Counted from the stretch's first letter, positions 51,886-61,001 are shown. The stretch: DNA of 64,000 nt from Kiritimatiellia bacterium (GCA_017527155.1 JAFXQI010000012.1:31793-95792); one strand, 5' to 3'. Notes: a model not told the origin generated them from the letters alone. Numbers and translations are program-made.

Positions 51886-53448
51886 ATGGCCGTGAGCGCG
51901 ACCGGACGTCCGGAGGACGGTGTGCCGGCGGCGGCAGGACGGTTGTTTGTCCGGGCCTGGGGCGTGGTGTTCGCCGCCCTGCTGCCGGCATTCTACCAAT
52001 ATGCAAACGCGGACACGCGGTTCGCGGTCCGCTGGGGGTGGGTGGACGTGTGGACGATCGCGCTGGCGGTCTGCCTGCCGGCGGTCGCCGTGTGGGCGGC
52101 GCTCCTGGCGCTGGACCGGGCGGCGTGCCGGTGGTTGCGGGGGCGCGGGGCGTACTGGGTGCGGTCGGCGGGCGGATTGCTGGCGGTGTACCTGCTGCTG
52201 CGGACCTGCAAGATGATTGCGGCGGAGTCCGGCGTGGCGTGCCTGGGGCCGGGCGGGGCGCTGTCCGGAACCGGTTTCAAGCTGGCGGCCTACGTGGGGA
52301 TGCCGCTGGGCATCTGGGCGCTGGCGCGCCGGAGGTTCCCCGCGGTCGTGGCCCGGCTGTGCGACTGGATGGCGGTGTGCGGGCTCGTGTTCTTCGTGTC
52401 GGCCCTGCTGTATCCGCGCCACGCGCGGCCCGGTTCGGGAACGCCGTTGCCGGCACCGGCGGCGGACCGGGAACGCGGCGATGCCCCCAACGTGATCCTG
52501 CTGCTGTTCGACGAATGCGCGCAGGACCGGCTGTTCCCGGGAGGAACACTCCGGGAGGACTGTCCGAACCTGCAGGCCTTCTGCGGAACCGCGACGACCT
52601 ATCTCAACTGCTATGCGGAAGGGGTCGAGACGCCGGTTTCCGTTCCGCGCCTCCTGTTGCTGGACGATTCGCCCTTCCGGAATGCCCCGTATCCGCAACT
52701 GATGAAGCGGGCGATGAACGGCACCCTGCGGGACATGCCGTCGCTGTTCGCGCTGGCGACGAACCACTTCCGGGCCGCGTGCGGGGTGCATCTGGATTAC
52801 GAGACGTGGCTGGGGAACCAGACCGAATGGGTCTCCACCTTTCTGATCGTCGCCTCGCTGTCCCCGGAAGAGCGCATCCTTCACCTGTGGTTGGGGGCGT
52901 TCCCGGCCCTGAACCGGTGGCTGGAGCGCCCGGTGATGGGCGAAACGGAGGGGTTCGTGGCGGCGGTGCAGGCGACGGAGCGCCTGCTGCCGGAGCTGCT
53001 GGGGCGGGCGCGGAGCCAACCGCTGTTCGCGCTGGTCCACGTCGCGGTGCCCCATTACCCGTTCGTGTGGGATGCCGGCGGCCTGAAAGAGGAGCTGGCG
53101 CACCGGCCAGTCGCGGAATTGATGGACGATCCGGAGGGGTACGAGGGGAACCTGCGCCGCATGGATGCGTTGCTGGGGGACATCGTGCGGATGCTGCGGG
53201 AGGCGGGGGAGTTCGACCGGTCGCTGGTGGTGTTCACATCCGACCACGCGTGGCGGCGGGACCCGGCGGTCGCCCCCGTCGAGTGCCGGTATGCGCAGGA
53301 GGACGCCGACCCGCACAGCCGCTACCGGCGGGTGCCGCTGGTGGTCAAGGAGCCGGGGCAGACGGAGGGGCGGACCGTGGCGGAGGAGTACCGGGCGCGT
53401 TCGTTGCAGGACGTGATCCGGCCGTTGCTGGAAGCCCTGTCCGACTGA
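51886..53448 (+). CDS. Membrane-anchored sulfatase/phosphoethanolamine-transferase-like enzyme
   Basis: Protein of 520 aa. About four N-terminal membrane helices (VVFAALLPAFYQYA; VDVWTIALAVCLPAVAVWAALL; GLVFFVSALLYP) precede an alkaline-phosphatase-superfamily domain with APNVILLLFDECAQDRLF (metal aspartate), HVAVPHYPF and VVFTSDHAWR (D-H metal pair). The usual nucleophile (Thr, Ser or Cys in a C-x-P-x-R or similar motif) is not obvious: ETPVSVPRLLL is the nearest equivalent. It may be an LPS or glycan phosphoryl-transferase or an inactive relative. It is the first gene of a plus-strand operon with the flippase and a glycosyltransferase. The ATG has only a weak ribosome site, GACGAG. Confidence 0.75.
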   Translation: MAVSATGRPEDGVPAAAGRLFVRAWGVVFAALLPAFYQYANADTRFAVRWGWVDVWTIALAVCLPAVAVWAALLALDRAACRWLRGRGAYWVRSAGGLLAVYLLLRTCKMIAAESGVACLGPGGALSGTGFKLAAYVGMPLGIWALARRRFPAVVARLCDWMAVCGLVFFVSALLYPRHARPGSGTPLPAPAADRERGDAPNVILLLFDECAQDRLFPGGTLREDCPNLQAFCGTATTYLNCYAEGVETPVSVPRLLLLDDSPFRNAPYPQLMKRAMNGTLRDMPSLFALATNHFRAACGVHLDYETWLGNQTEWVSTFLIVASLSPEERILHLWLGAFPALNRWLERPVMGETEGFVAAVQATERLLPELLGRARSQPLFALVHVAVPHYPFVWDAGGLKEELAHRPVAELMDDPEGYEGNLRRMDALLGDIVRMLREAGEFDRSLVVFTSDHAWRRDPAVAPVECRYAQEDADPHSRYRRVPLVVKEPGQTEGRTVAEEYRARSLQDVIRPLLEALSD

Positions 53449-53455
53449 GGTGCGC

Positions 53456-55000
53456 ATGGCCCTGCTGAAACCGGAATCGTACCGCAGGGGAGGCCTCTCC
53501 TCGACCGCGCTGCAGGTGGTGGCGCAGGGCCTGGCGTTCGTGTTCAGCCTCGTGATGGCGCACTGTTTCGGGGCCATCGCGCCGACGGACGTCTTCAACT
53601 ACTGCGTGGGAACCTTCACGATGGTCAGCGGGTTCATGCTCTCGCTGGATTCCGCCGTCCTCATCCCCGAGGCGATGCGGCGTCGGGAGCAGGAATCGCC
53701 GGAGTCGGCGGTGCGGTTCCTGAACTTCTTCCTGTTCCTGTTCGGGGGGATCACGCTGGTCCTGACGGTGCTGGCGGCGCTCTCGCCGGTGCGGTTCCTG
53801 ACGGCGATCTCGCAGTTCGATCCGGTGGTGCTGGAGGCGAACCGGGGACTGATCCTGTGGGTGGTGCCGCTGTTCCTGCTGCAGCTGCTGGCGCAGTACA
53901 CCAACAGCATCCTGGTTTCGTACCGGTTCTTTTCCCTGCCGGCGAAGTGGGCGGTCGTCTGCCGGGTGCTGAACATCGCGTTCGTGCTCGCCTTCTCGAA
54001 GGTGCTGGGCGTGGTGGCGCTGGCACAGTCGATGATCCTCGGCTTCCTGCTCCAGCTGGGCGTGGCGCTGTGGCTGATGCGGACGCAGCTGGGATGGTCG
54101 TTCGCGCTCCGCTGGCCGGGCATCCGCTGGAAGGTGTGGCGCGATGTCGGGTACACGGAGGTGGGGATCGTGGTCATCGCGATGGCGCTCTTCTCGCCGC
54201 TGCTGATGGCGTCGGCGGCGCCGGAGGGGTTCGTGACGGCGATGAACTACGCGCTGAAGCTCTCGCAGGTCCCGGAGTACCTGCTGAGCGCGCAGATCGC
54301 GCTGATCATCGGCATCCGGCTCAACGAGCTGGCGTCGAAGGGCGACGACGGGGCGTTCCGCGAAACCTACGGACGCCTGGCGCGCTTCATGCTGTGGTTC
54401 TGCACGCCGCTGGCCTGCCTGATGTTCGTGGCGGCGCCGGACGCGGTTCCCTGGCTGCTGCAGCGCGGTGCGTACACGGCGGAGGCGGCGCGGCTGACGG
54501 CGGTGCTGTTCCGGGGGATGATCGCCGCGTTCCCCGCCATCGTGTACAACGCCATCCTGCTGCAGATCTTCGCGGCGAAGCAGAAGGTGTTCCGCCGGAA
54601 CCTGATGGACGTGATCATGAACGTCTCCATCTTCTCGCTCCTCTGGCTGCTGGTGCCGCGGATGGGACTCGAACGCTTCCCGTGGGTCAAGACCGGTTGC
54701 ATGTACGGCGTGCATTTCGTCTGGATGCTGGCCATGTGGTGGACCGACCGGACGATCCCGCTGGCGAAGACCTACGGCTTTCTCGTCCTTCACGTCGCCG
54801 TCAACGCCGCCATCGCCGCAGCCGTGTGGCATGTGCTCGGATTCGTCCCCGGCTGGCCCGCACTGGCGCGGATTGCTTTGGCCGCCGCCCTCTACGCCGG
54901 ACTCTGGGGCGGCCTCCAGTGCGTCTGGAAATGGGACCGCACCGCCTGGGGGTACGCCTTGCAGCTCGTCGCCGATGCCCAGAAACGGAGAAGTACATGA
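53456..55000 (+). CDS. MurJ/Wzx-like lipid-linked sugar flippase
   Basis: Integral membrane protein of 514 aa, 13-14 helices, in the MurJ/MviN branch of the MOP superfamily. Conserved features include GLAFVFSLVMAHCFGAIAPTDVFNY near residues 25-50, LLQRGAYTAEAARLTAVLFRG (the MurJ-type R/GA.T segment) and NAILLQIFAAKQKVFRRN. Located between a membrane phosphatase-like gene and a glycosyltransferase, it most probably flips an undecaprenyl-linked glycan; lipid II flipping cannot be excluded. GAGG with a 5-bp spacing favours ATG 53456 over a GTG six bases upstream. The stop overlaps the next start as ATGA. Confidence 0.87.
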   Translation: MALLKPESYRRGGLSSTALQVVAQGLAFVFSLVMAHCFGAIAPTDVFNYCVGTFTMVSGFMLSLDSAVLIPEAMRRREQESPESAVRFLNFFLFLFGGITLVLTVLAALSPVRFLTAISQFDPVVLEANRGLILWVVPLFLLQLLAQYTNSILVSYRFFSLPAKWAVVCRVLNIAFVLAFSKVLGVVALAQSMILGFLLQLGVALWLMRTQLGWSFALRWPGIRWKVWRDVGYTEVGIVVIAMALFSPLLMASAAPEGFVTAMNYALKLSQVPEYLLSAQIALIIGIRLNELASKGDDGAFRETYGRLARFMLWFCTPLACLMFVAAPDAVPWLLQRGAYTAEAARLTAVLFRGMIAAFPAIVYNAILLQIFAAKQKVFRRNLMDVIMNVSIFSLLWLLVPRMGLERFPWVKTGCMYGVHFVWMLAMWWTDRTIPLAKTYGFLVLHVAVNAAIAAAVWHVLGFVPGWPALARIALAAALYAGLWGGLQCVWKWDRTAWGYALQLVADAQKRRST

Positions 55001-56181
55001 CGGCGCCACCGAACATCCTGTATTTCACCCGCACCGACCCCGACGTCCAGGAGAAGGGCAGCGAGCAGCGCACCCACCGCATCCGGGCGGCGCTCGCCTC
55101 CATCGGCGATGTCTATACCCTCATCCCCGTCTTCGACCCCTCGAGGGAGCGGGTGGACGCGGAGCGCCGGATCACGTGGGTCTGCTCCGAGCGGCGCGGG
55201 TCGTGGCGGTGGTGGAAGCGCAACATCGTGCAGCGTGCCTTTCCCGGAATCCAGCCGGTGGCCACCTTCCCGCTGCGCCGGCCGCGCGAGTGGGAGGGTA
55301 TCCGGTTCGACGCCGTGGTCTCCCGCTACATCACCCTCACCGGCTACTACCAGACATGGCGCTGGGGGCCCGCTTTCGTCGATTTGGACGACACGCCGTG
55401 GGAAATCCTCTCCACCGCCGCCGGGACCTGGCCCGCAAAGGTCCTGGCCCGCGCCAAGGCGGCGGTGATGCGCCGGTGGGCGGATGGCGTCTTCCGGCAG
55501 GTCCGGCACGTGTGGGTGGTGCGCCCGGACCAAACGGAACAGGTGCGGGCTTGCCCCTCCGTCTCCGTGCTCCCCAACCTGGCGCGGCCGCCGGAGCGCG
55601 AGCCGGACCCCTGCGGACCGCAGGAGCGCTTTTTCCTGACCGTCGGCGTGCTGGACCATCCGCCGAACTACCGGGGCATCGACGCCTTCCTCGACCGCCA
55701 CTGGCCCGCCATCGCCGCGGCGTATCCCGGATGGGAGTACCGCATCGGCGGCAAGAACTGTCCGCCGGCCCTCGCCCGCAAATGGAGCCGCATCCCGGGC
55801 GTCCGCCTGCTCGGCTGGGTGGACGACCTGGACGACCTCTACCGCCGTGCCCATGCCGTGTTCGCCCCCATCGACTCCGGCTCCGGCTCCTGCATCAAGG
55901 TCCTCGAAGCCCTCATCCAGGCCCGGGCCTGCCTCGGTCCCGCCTTCGCCCTGCGGGCCGTCCCGTCGGAGGATTGCACCCCTGCCAACGGTCTCTTCCC
56001 CTGCGAAACCACCGCCGACTATCTCGCCGCCCTCGACCGGCTCCGCGATGACACATCCCGCCATGCCATCCAGACCGCCGCCCGCCGCTATGTCCTCGCC
56101 CACTGGTCCGAGGAGGTCTTCCGCGAAGAAATCCGCACCACCATCCTTTCGGCAATCGCTCCGCCTGGGGCGGGGGCCTGA
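54997..56181 (+). CDS. GT4-type glycosyltransferase
   Basis: Glycosyltransferase of 394 aa with GT-B features: ILYFTRTDPDVQEKGSEQRTHRIRAALASIG at the start and ERFFLTVGVLDHPPNYRGIDAFL at the linker. The donor site AHAVFAPIDSGSGSCIKVLEALIQARACLGP carries the family's GSG and E-A pattern in place of the usual EGFG. No membrane helices are seen. The ATGA overlap links it to the flippase gene. It ends the polysaccharide locus, with 69 bp before tRNA-Leu. Confidence 0.82.
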   Translation: MTAPPNILYFTRTDPDVQEKGSEQRTHRIRAALASIGDVYTLIPVFDPSRERVDAERRITWVCSERRGSWRWWKRNIVQRAFPGIQPVATFPLRRPREWEGIRFDAVVSRYITLTGYYQTWRWGPAFVDLDDTPWEILSTAAGTWPAKVLARAKAAVMRRWADGVFRQVRHVWVVRPDQTEQVRACPSVSVLPNLARPPEREPDPCGPQERFFLTVGVLDHPPNYRGIDAFLDRHWPAIAAAYPGWEYRIGGKNCPPALARKWSRIPGVRLLGWVDDLDDLYRRAHAVFAPIDSGSGSCIKVLEALIQARACLGPAFALRAVPSEDCTPANGLFPCETTADYLAALDRLRDDTSRHAIQTAARRYVLAHWSEEVFREEIRTTILSAIAPPGAGA

Positions 56182-56211
56182 TCCCGTTCCGCGGCGGTGC
56201 GGAATTCCCGG

Positions 56212-56240
56212 TTGTGCAGGGTGGGGGAGTGTGGCATAAC
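56212..56240 (+). promoter_or_regulatory. Probable promoter of tRNA-Leu and murB
   Basis: TTGTGC (56212-56217), 17-bp spacer, CATAAC (56235-56240). The tRNA begins 11 bp after the -10 hexamer. Confidence 0.5.
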
Positions 56241-56250
56241 GGAGGACGTT

Positions 56251-56331
56251 GCCCGGGTGGTGGAATGGCAGACACAACGGACTTAAAATCCGTCGCCGCA
56301 AGGCATGCGGGTTCGACCCCCGCTCCGGGCA
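56251..56331 (+). tRNA. tRNA-Leu (anticodon TAA)
   Basis: Class II tRNA. Acceptor GCCCGGG pairs with TCCGGGC (one G-T pair). The anticodon stem ACGGA/TCCGT encloses CTTAAAA, giving TAA. The long variable arm CGCCGCAAGGCAT is leucine-like, and the T-arm is GCGGG-TTCGACC-CCCGC. CCA is not encoded. Confidence 0.95.
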
Positions 56332-56341
56332 TTTCCCTTCC

Positions 56342-57235
56342 ATGAAACCCCATCTCAAAGACCACACCACCTTCCGTCTCGGCGGCCCCTGCCGGGAGCT
56401 CCGGACCGCCTGCAACCCCGACGACGCCCTCCGCATCCTCGAGGCCTGGGCCACCGACTCCCGCCCCTGGCTCCCCCTCGGCGGCGGCTCCAACCTGCTC
56501 GTCGCCGACGCCGGCCTCCCCGACCACTCCATCCTCCGTCTGGCACCTGCGCCGGAAGCGGGGCCACTCTCGGCCGATGTCGCCATCTGGGCCGGAACCC
56601 TCCTTGACGACCTGGTTGCCGATGCCTGCTCGGCCGGTCTGTCCGGCCTCGAAGACTTTTCCGGCATCCCCGGGACCTTGGGCGGCGCCGTGTGCGGCAA
56701 TGCCGGTGCCTTCGGCCGTGCCCTTTCCGACGTCGTGGCCGCCGTCGACCTCTGGACCCCGTCCCGCGGTCTCCATACCCTCTCCGCCGACGCCCTCGAC
56801 TACGCCTACCGCTCCTCCGCCCTCCAGCGCCCCCCCCTCTTCCCCTGTGCCGTCCTCCGCGTCCACCTCCGCCTCACGCCCGTCCCGTCTCCCGCGCCCC
56901 TCCTCGCCCGCCGCGCCGAAATCCTGGCCCTGCGCGCCTCCAAGCACCCCGACACCGCCCAGGTCGGCACCGCCGGCAGCTACTTCAAGAACCTCCCGCC
57001 CGCCACCCCCGGCGGACGGCGCCAACCTGCCGGCGCCCTCCTCGAAGCCGCCGGAGCCAAGGAGCTCCGCGTCGGCGGTGCCTATGTCTTCCCCAAGCAC
57101 GCCAACATCCTCGTCACCGACCCCGCCACCGCCACCGCCGCCGACGTCCACGCCCTTGCCGACCTCCTCGCCTCCGCCGTCCTCGCCCGCTTCGACGTCC
57201 CCCTCGTCCCCGAAGTGCGCGCTTGGCCCCCCTGA
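56342..57235 (+). CDS. murB: UDP-N-acetylmuramate dehydrogenase
   Basis: FAD enzyme that reduces UDP-GlcNAc-enolpyruvate to UDP-MurNAc in peptidoglycan synthesis. The 297-aa length is that of short-type MurB. FAD-binding elements are LGGGSNLLVADAGLP (46-60) and FSGIPGTLGGAVCGNAGAFG. The substrate and active-site region has YRSSAL, GTAGSYFKNL (the serine proton donor) and the final PEVRAW with the C-terminal glutamate. It starts only 10 bp after the tRNA-Leu 3' end with no Shine-Dalgarno sequence between, so its mRNA is probably released by tRNA processing. Direct linkage to other cell-wall genes is not seen here. Confidence 0.95.
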   Translation: MKPHLKDHTTFRLGGPCRELRTACNPDDALRILEAWATDSRPWLPLGGGSNLLVADAGLPDHSILRLAPAPEAGPLSADVAIWAGTLLDDLVADACSAGLSGLEDFSGIPGTLGGAVCGNAGAFGRALSDVVAAVDLWTPSRGLHTLSADALDYAYRSSALQRPPLFPCAVLRVHLRLTPVPSPAPLLARRAEILALRASKHPDTAQVGTAGSYFKNLPPATPGGRRQPAGALLEAAGAKELRVGGAYVFPKHANILVTDPATATAADVHALADLLASAVLARFDVPLVPEVRAWPP

Positions 57236-57405
57236 GCCCGCCCTCCCCGCCCTCGTCCCTCCGTCGTTTCGTCGCCCCCCCCTTTCCCGGCGAAACGTTT
57301 GACCTCCCGTCCCACTTCCGCCTTGCACCCGCCGCCGGAAACCCCCATGCTGAACCAAACAGCAAAGAGAAAAGCGGATAAAGAAGAAAGAAGAAAGGAC
57401 CCCCA

Positions 57406-59085
57406 ATGAGCCCACGCATGGTCAACGTCAAATTCGAACACGGCCCCGAACTGCAGGTCGAATCCGGCGCCTCGGTCCGCCAGATCATGGCCAACAACGC
57501 CGACGCCTTCAAGGACCTCGGCTTCACGGCGCTCGGCGCCCTGGTGAACAACGAATTCGTCTCCGTCGAGTACCGCCTGGAGACCGACAGCGCCGTCCGC
57601 CTCCTCGGCTACCGCGACTCCTACGGCCAGCGCATCTACCGCCACACCATCGCCTTCCTGCTCTCCAAGGTCGCGCACGAGACCTTCCCCGGATGCGACT
57701 TCGCCGTCGAGCACTCCCTCTCCAAGGGCCTCTACTGCTCCTTCCGGCTCGGCGACACCGACGCCATCTCCCCCGAGCAGCTCGCCGCCCTCGACGCCGG
57801 CCTGCGCAAGCTCCTGGACGGGCGCGCCCCCATCGACCGCGTCAAGGTGACCTTCGACGAAGCCATCTCCTACTTCACCCGCACCGACGCCAAGGACAAA
57901 CTCAACCTCCTGCGCTTCAAGAACCCCTCCAAGGTCACCGTCTACGAATGCGGCGGCTACATGGACCTCGCCAACCACCCCCTCGCCTGCAACGCCGGCG
58001 ACCTGGGCGACTTCCGCCTGATCCCCTACGAAGTCGGCTTCGTCATCCTCGGCCCCGACCGCGCCGACCCGACGACCTTCCCGACCTTCGACCCCGCCCA
58101 CTACATCTACGACGTCTTCAAGGGCCACAAGGAATGGGGCCGCATCGTCCGCGTCCGGACCGTCGGCGACCTCAACGAGCGCATCGCCAAGAAGAAGATC
58201 AACGACTTCATCGACGTCAACGAAGCCTACCAGGAAAAGCGCATCGCCCTCCTCGCCGAGCAGATCGCCCAGCGCAAGGGCACCGTCAAGTGGATCCTGA
58301 TCGCGGGCCCCTCCTCCTCCGGCAAGACCACCTTCTCCAAGCGCCTCTCCCTGCAGCTGAAGGCGTCCGGCCTCAACGCCAAGCCCATCTCCCTGGACAA
58401 CTACTTCGTCGAGCGCGGCAAGACCCCCGTCGACGAGAACGGCGAAATCGACTACGAGCATCTCGAAGCCCTCGACCTGCCGCTGCTCGACGAACAGCTC
58501 GCGGCGCTGGACGCCGGCGAACGCGTCGAACTCCCCTACTACAACTTCCACACCGGCATGCGCGAATTCCGCGGCGAATACATGCACATCGGGCCCGACG
58601 ACGTCCTCGTCCTCGAAGGCATCCACGGCCTGAACCCGCGCCTCACCCAGCAAGTCCCGGCCGACCACAAATTCAAGATCTACATCTCCGCCCTGACCCA
58701 GCTGAACATCGACTCCAACACCCGCATCTCCACCACCGACAACCGGCTCATCCGCCGCATCGTCCGCGACAACAACTTCCGCAACCACCCGGCCATCAAG
58801 ACGCTGGAGATGTGGCAGAAAGTCCGCCGCGGCGAAAAGCGCTGGATCTTCCCGTTCCAGAAGGAAGCCGACGTCGCCTTCAACTCCGCCCTCGACTACG
58901 AACTCGCGGTCCTGCGCCCCTTCGCCGAACCCCTCCTCGCGGAAATCAAGCCCTCGATGCCCGAGTACGCCGAAGCGGTCCGCCTCCAGCAGTTCCTCTC
59001 GAACTTCCTGGTGATCCCGCCCGACCGCGTCCCGCCCACCAGCGTCATCCGCGAATTCATCGGACAGAGCTTCTTCCAGTACTGA
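57406..59085 (+). CDS. TGS-domain P-loop nucleoside kinase (uridine kinase-like)
   Basis: Protein of 559 aa of the family with threonyl-tRNA-synthetase-like N-terminal modules and a C-terminal phosphoribulokinase/uridine kinase domain. Residues 1-65 form a TGS-like beta domain, and the next 200 residues resemble the synthetase editing-domain region (RHTIAFLLSKVAHETFPGC). The P-loop GPSSSGKT is at residues 301-308, followed by SLDNYFVERGKTPVDENG, VLVLEGIHGLNPRLT and IRRIVRDNNFRNHPA. Expected activity is NTP-dependent phosphorylation of uridine or a related nucleoside; the role of the N-terminal part is unknown. AAAGGACCCCCA precedes the ATG. Confidence 0.85.
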   Translation: MSPRMVNVKFEHGPELQVESGASVRQIMANNADAFKDLGFTALGALVNNEFVSVEYRLETDSAVRLLGYRDSYGQRIYRHTIAFLLSKVAHETFPGCDFAVEHSLSKGLYCSFRLGDTDAISPEQLAALDAGLRKLLDGRAPIDRVKVTFDEAISYFTRTDAKDKLNLLRFKNPSKVTVYECGGYMDLANHPLACNAGDLGDFRLIPYEVGFVILGPDRADPTTFPTFDPAHYIYDVFKGHKEWGRIVRVRTVGDLNERIAKKKINDFIDVNEAYQEKRIALLAEQIAQRKGTVKWILIAGPSSSGKTTFSKRLSLQLKASGLNAKPISLDNYFVERGKTPVDENGEIDYEHLEALDLPLLDEQLAALDAGERVELPYYNFHTGMREFRGEYMHIGPDDVLVLEGIHGLNPRLTQQVPADHKFKIYISALTQLNIDSNTRISTTDNRLIRRIVRDNNFRNHPAIKTLEMWQKVRRGEKRWIFPFQKEADVAFNSALDYELAVLRPFAEPLLAEIKPSMPEYAEAVRLQQFLSNFLVIPPDRVPPTSVIREFIGQSFFQY

Positions 59086-59095
59086 GTCCGCCATT

Positions 59096-59141
59096 CCCGC
59101 CGCCGGCCGGGCCGCTTCCGGTTCCCGGCCCCGGCGGCGGG
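59096..59141. other. Strong inverted repeat after the kinase gene
   Basis: CCCGCCGCCGG (59096-59106) and CCGGCGGCGGG (59131-59141) form a perfect 11-bp stem, with no U-tract. It may stop or pause transcription between the kinase gene and the next gene. Confidence 0.5.
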
Positions 59142-59162
59142 TCTGCCGCACCGAACGGGGCC

Positions 59163-59843
59163 ATGCCGTCCACCCGCGAGTTCGATTTCTGGTACGCCGT
59201 GCACAACACGCAGATCGTGTTGATGCCGCGCGGCCGGCTCGAGACGTTCGGGGTCACCCTCGTCCGCTACCACCTGCTCGCCGAACCGATGGACGCCGTC
59301 GGGCAAGTCCGCATCCGCGAAGGACGCATCCAGTCCTTCCGGCCCCAGATCCTCACCCCGCAGAGCCTTGCCGAGTCCCCCCTCGAATCCGGCTTCGCGT
59401 CCGAGCAGGCCGAGGCGTTCGTCCGCTGGCTCCGCGAGCACGAGGAAGACATCGCCATCCTCAAGTACGGATTCCGGATCCGGCAGGAAACCGTCAACGA
59501 GACCCTCGTCCACGACACGCTGCCCAACGTCCTCGACCGGGTCAAGACCGACCTCGAAGCCCGCGACGACCCGTACAGCGCGCTGCTCGTCGGCGTCGAC
59601 GAGCCCTGGGAGGTGTGCCTGCTGACGCTGCTCTTCGGCATGGCCCGCCGCTCCGCCCCCGGAAACGCCCGCGAACTGCGTGCCGATCCCGACGGTTCCC
59701 GGCATGAAATCGAAGCCGCGTTCCGGCTCGCCGCCCGCGACCGGTCCTCGCTCTCCGCCCTGGCGTCGCTCCTGCGCCGCCGCGGCCGCTTCGCCGAGTA
59801 CGAGGACCGCTTCTACGCCCTCGTCCGCGCCCACGCCCGCTGA
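59163..59843 (+). CDS. Hypothetical conserved-looking protein
   Basis: Protein of 226 aa that I do not recognise. It begins STREFDFWYAVHNTQIVLMPRGRLETFGVTLVRYHLL, a beta-rich segment, and continues to an alpha-helical part with FVRWLREHEEDIAILKYGFRIRQE and LVGVDEPWEVCLLTLLFGMAR. No signal peptide, membrane helix or catalytic motif is visible. The 77-bp gap after the kinase gene and the intervening hairpin leave co-transcription uncertain. It precedes tRNA-Thr, which has its own promoter. Length and ordinary codon use support a real gene. Confidence 0.65.
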   Translation: MPSTREFDFWYAVHNTQIVLMPRGRLETFGVTLVRYHLLAEPMDAVGQVRIREGRIQSFRPQILTPQSLAESPLESGFASEQAEAFVRWLREHEEDIAILKYGFRIRQETVNETLVHDTLPNVLDRVKTDLEARDDPYSALLVGVDEPWEVCLLTLLFGMARRSAPGNARELRADPDGSRHEIEAAFRLAARDRSSLSALASLLRRRGRFAEYEDRFYALVRAHAR

Positions 59844-59876
59844 CCGCACCCCCGTCCCCCCCGCCGCGCGCCCTCC

Positions 59877-59905
59877 TTGACTTTCCGCGCGCGACCCGTT
59901 ATGAA
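59877..59905 (+). promoter_or_regulatory. Promoter of tRNA-Thr
   Basis: TTGACT (59877-59882), 17-bp spacer, TATGAA (59900-59905), 17 bp upstream of the tRNA. Confidence 0.75.
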
Positions 59906-59922
59906 ATCCACCGTTCTCCCGC

Positions 59923-59998
59923 GCCGGCTTAGCTCAGTTGGCAGAGCAGCTGATTTGTAATCAGCAGGTCGTCGGTTCGAATCCGTCCGCCGGCTCCA
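59923..59998 (+). tRNA. tRNA-Thr (anticodon TGT)
   Basis: Acceptor GCCGGCT, anticodon stem GCTGA/TCAGC enclosing TTTGTAA (anticodon TGT), T-loop TTCGAAT, CCA encoded. Read strictly, two positions do not pair: T7 with C66 and T50 with T64. Confidence 0.9.
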
Positions 59999-60022
59999 TT
60001 TTCCCCCGGAGGGGAGGGGGCG

Positions 60023-60652
60023 TCAGAACCCGAGCACGTCGTTGACCAGGATGACCTGGATGCGGCCCGGATGGCGCGAAAAGCGGGTCACCAGGAACTG
60101 GCAGCAGATGCTGTCGGGCGACTTGCAGTCCATGCAGGAACCGGTCTTGCTGCATGGGGTGTCCAGACCGAACCGCTGCGCGTTGATCGGGGCCGCGACG
60201 CCGCGGGCGCGCTTGAGGGCGGAGTCGAAGTCGGGGCAGACCTTGTTCATGCCGACCACGAAGAGGATCTTGCGGGGACCGTAGGCGATGGCGGAGACGC
60301 GGTTGGAATTGCCGTCGATGTTGACCAGGATGCCGTCCTCGGTGATGGCGTTGGCGCTGGCGAGGTAGACGTCGGCATCGTAGGCGGCGAGCATGGCGGC
60401 GCGCTTGTCGGCGGCGGCTTCGCGGTCGATGTAGTTCCGCCCGCCGCCCTTCAGCGCCTCCACAAGCCCGATGTCGTGCGCGCTCTGGCAACCGCCCATC
60501 GCGACGGTCGCGCCTTCGGGAATCAGCGAGAGGGCGAGTTCCAGCGCGGCGGCCCGGTCGGCGGCATGGAACCCCTCCATGTTGCGGGAGCGGAGACCGT
60601 GGATGACCTTCTGCGCGAGGAGGGCGTTGCGTTTGGAAATGGTTTCGTTCAT
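60023..60652 (-). CDS. LUD-domain (lactate utilisation-like) protein
   Basis: Protein of 209 aa of the LUD/LutC superfamily (DUF162), whose members take part in lactate or quinone-linked oxidation and in other redox pathways. Visible features are SRNMEGFHAADRAAALELAL, VAMGGCQSAHDIGLVEAL, and the nucleotide-site-like ANAITEDGILVNIDGNSNRVSAIAYGPRKILFVVGMNK. A cysteine motif CSKTGSCMDCKSPDSICC near the C-terminus may hold an iron-sulfur cluster. LutA and LutB partners are absent, so this is a stand-alone member. MNETISKRNALLAQKV was chosen as start. It is convergent with tRNA-Thr. Confidence 0.82.
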   Translation of the reverse strand: MNETISKRNALLAQKVIHGLRSRNMEGFHAADRAAALELALSLIPEGATVAMGGCQSAHDIGLVEALKGGGRNYIDREAAADKRAAMLAAYDADVYLASANAITEDGILVNIDGNSNRVSAIAYGPRKILFVVGMNKVCPDFDSALKRARGVAAPINAQRFGLDTPCSKTGSCMDCKSPDSICCQFLVTRFSRHPGRIQVILVNDVLGF

Positions 60653-60846
60653 GTCGGGTCCTTGGGGTGGGGGGAATGGCATCGGCGGCCGGACCGCCCG
60701 CGGTGCGGCATGCACCTTGGGCTCGGGGCCGGAGCCGTGTTCGGGTCCGCACCATCGCACAGTCCGTCGGCGGAAGCAAGCCGCATCGCAACCGGCGGAC
60801 CCGGAGCGTGGCCGGGGCGGGAACGGAATCGGAAACGCCTCTGTCG

Positions 60847-60914
60847 TTCATGGGGAGAAGGATGGGTGGAAACGGCGGGAAACATCAATAATTTTCGTGT
60901 TTCCAAAAGTGTCC
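60847..60914 (+). repeat. Dispersed repeat family C, copy 8
   Basis: TTCATGGGGAGAAGGATGGG, GGAAACA paired with TGTTTCC, and the inner TCAATAATTTTCGTG shared with copy 4, ending CCAAAAGTGTCC. Confidence 0.75.
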
Positions 60915-61001
60915 GGATCCCGGGGCGCGGGGTGGGGGAGAGGGGGCGGCAAGAGGGGGGGCGGAAGAGGGGGGCAAGCGGGCGGCGGTGGTGCTTTGGG
61001 A

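Noticed and set aside
59096..59141. Rho-independent terminator
   Set aside because: Strong stem but no T-tract; kept only as a hairpin.
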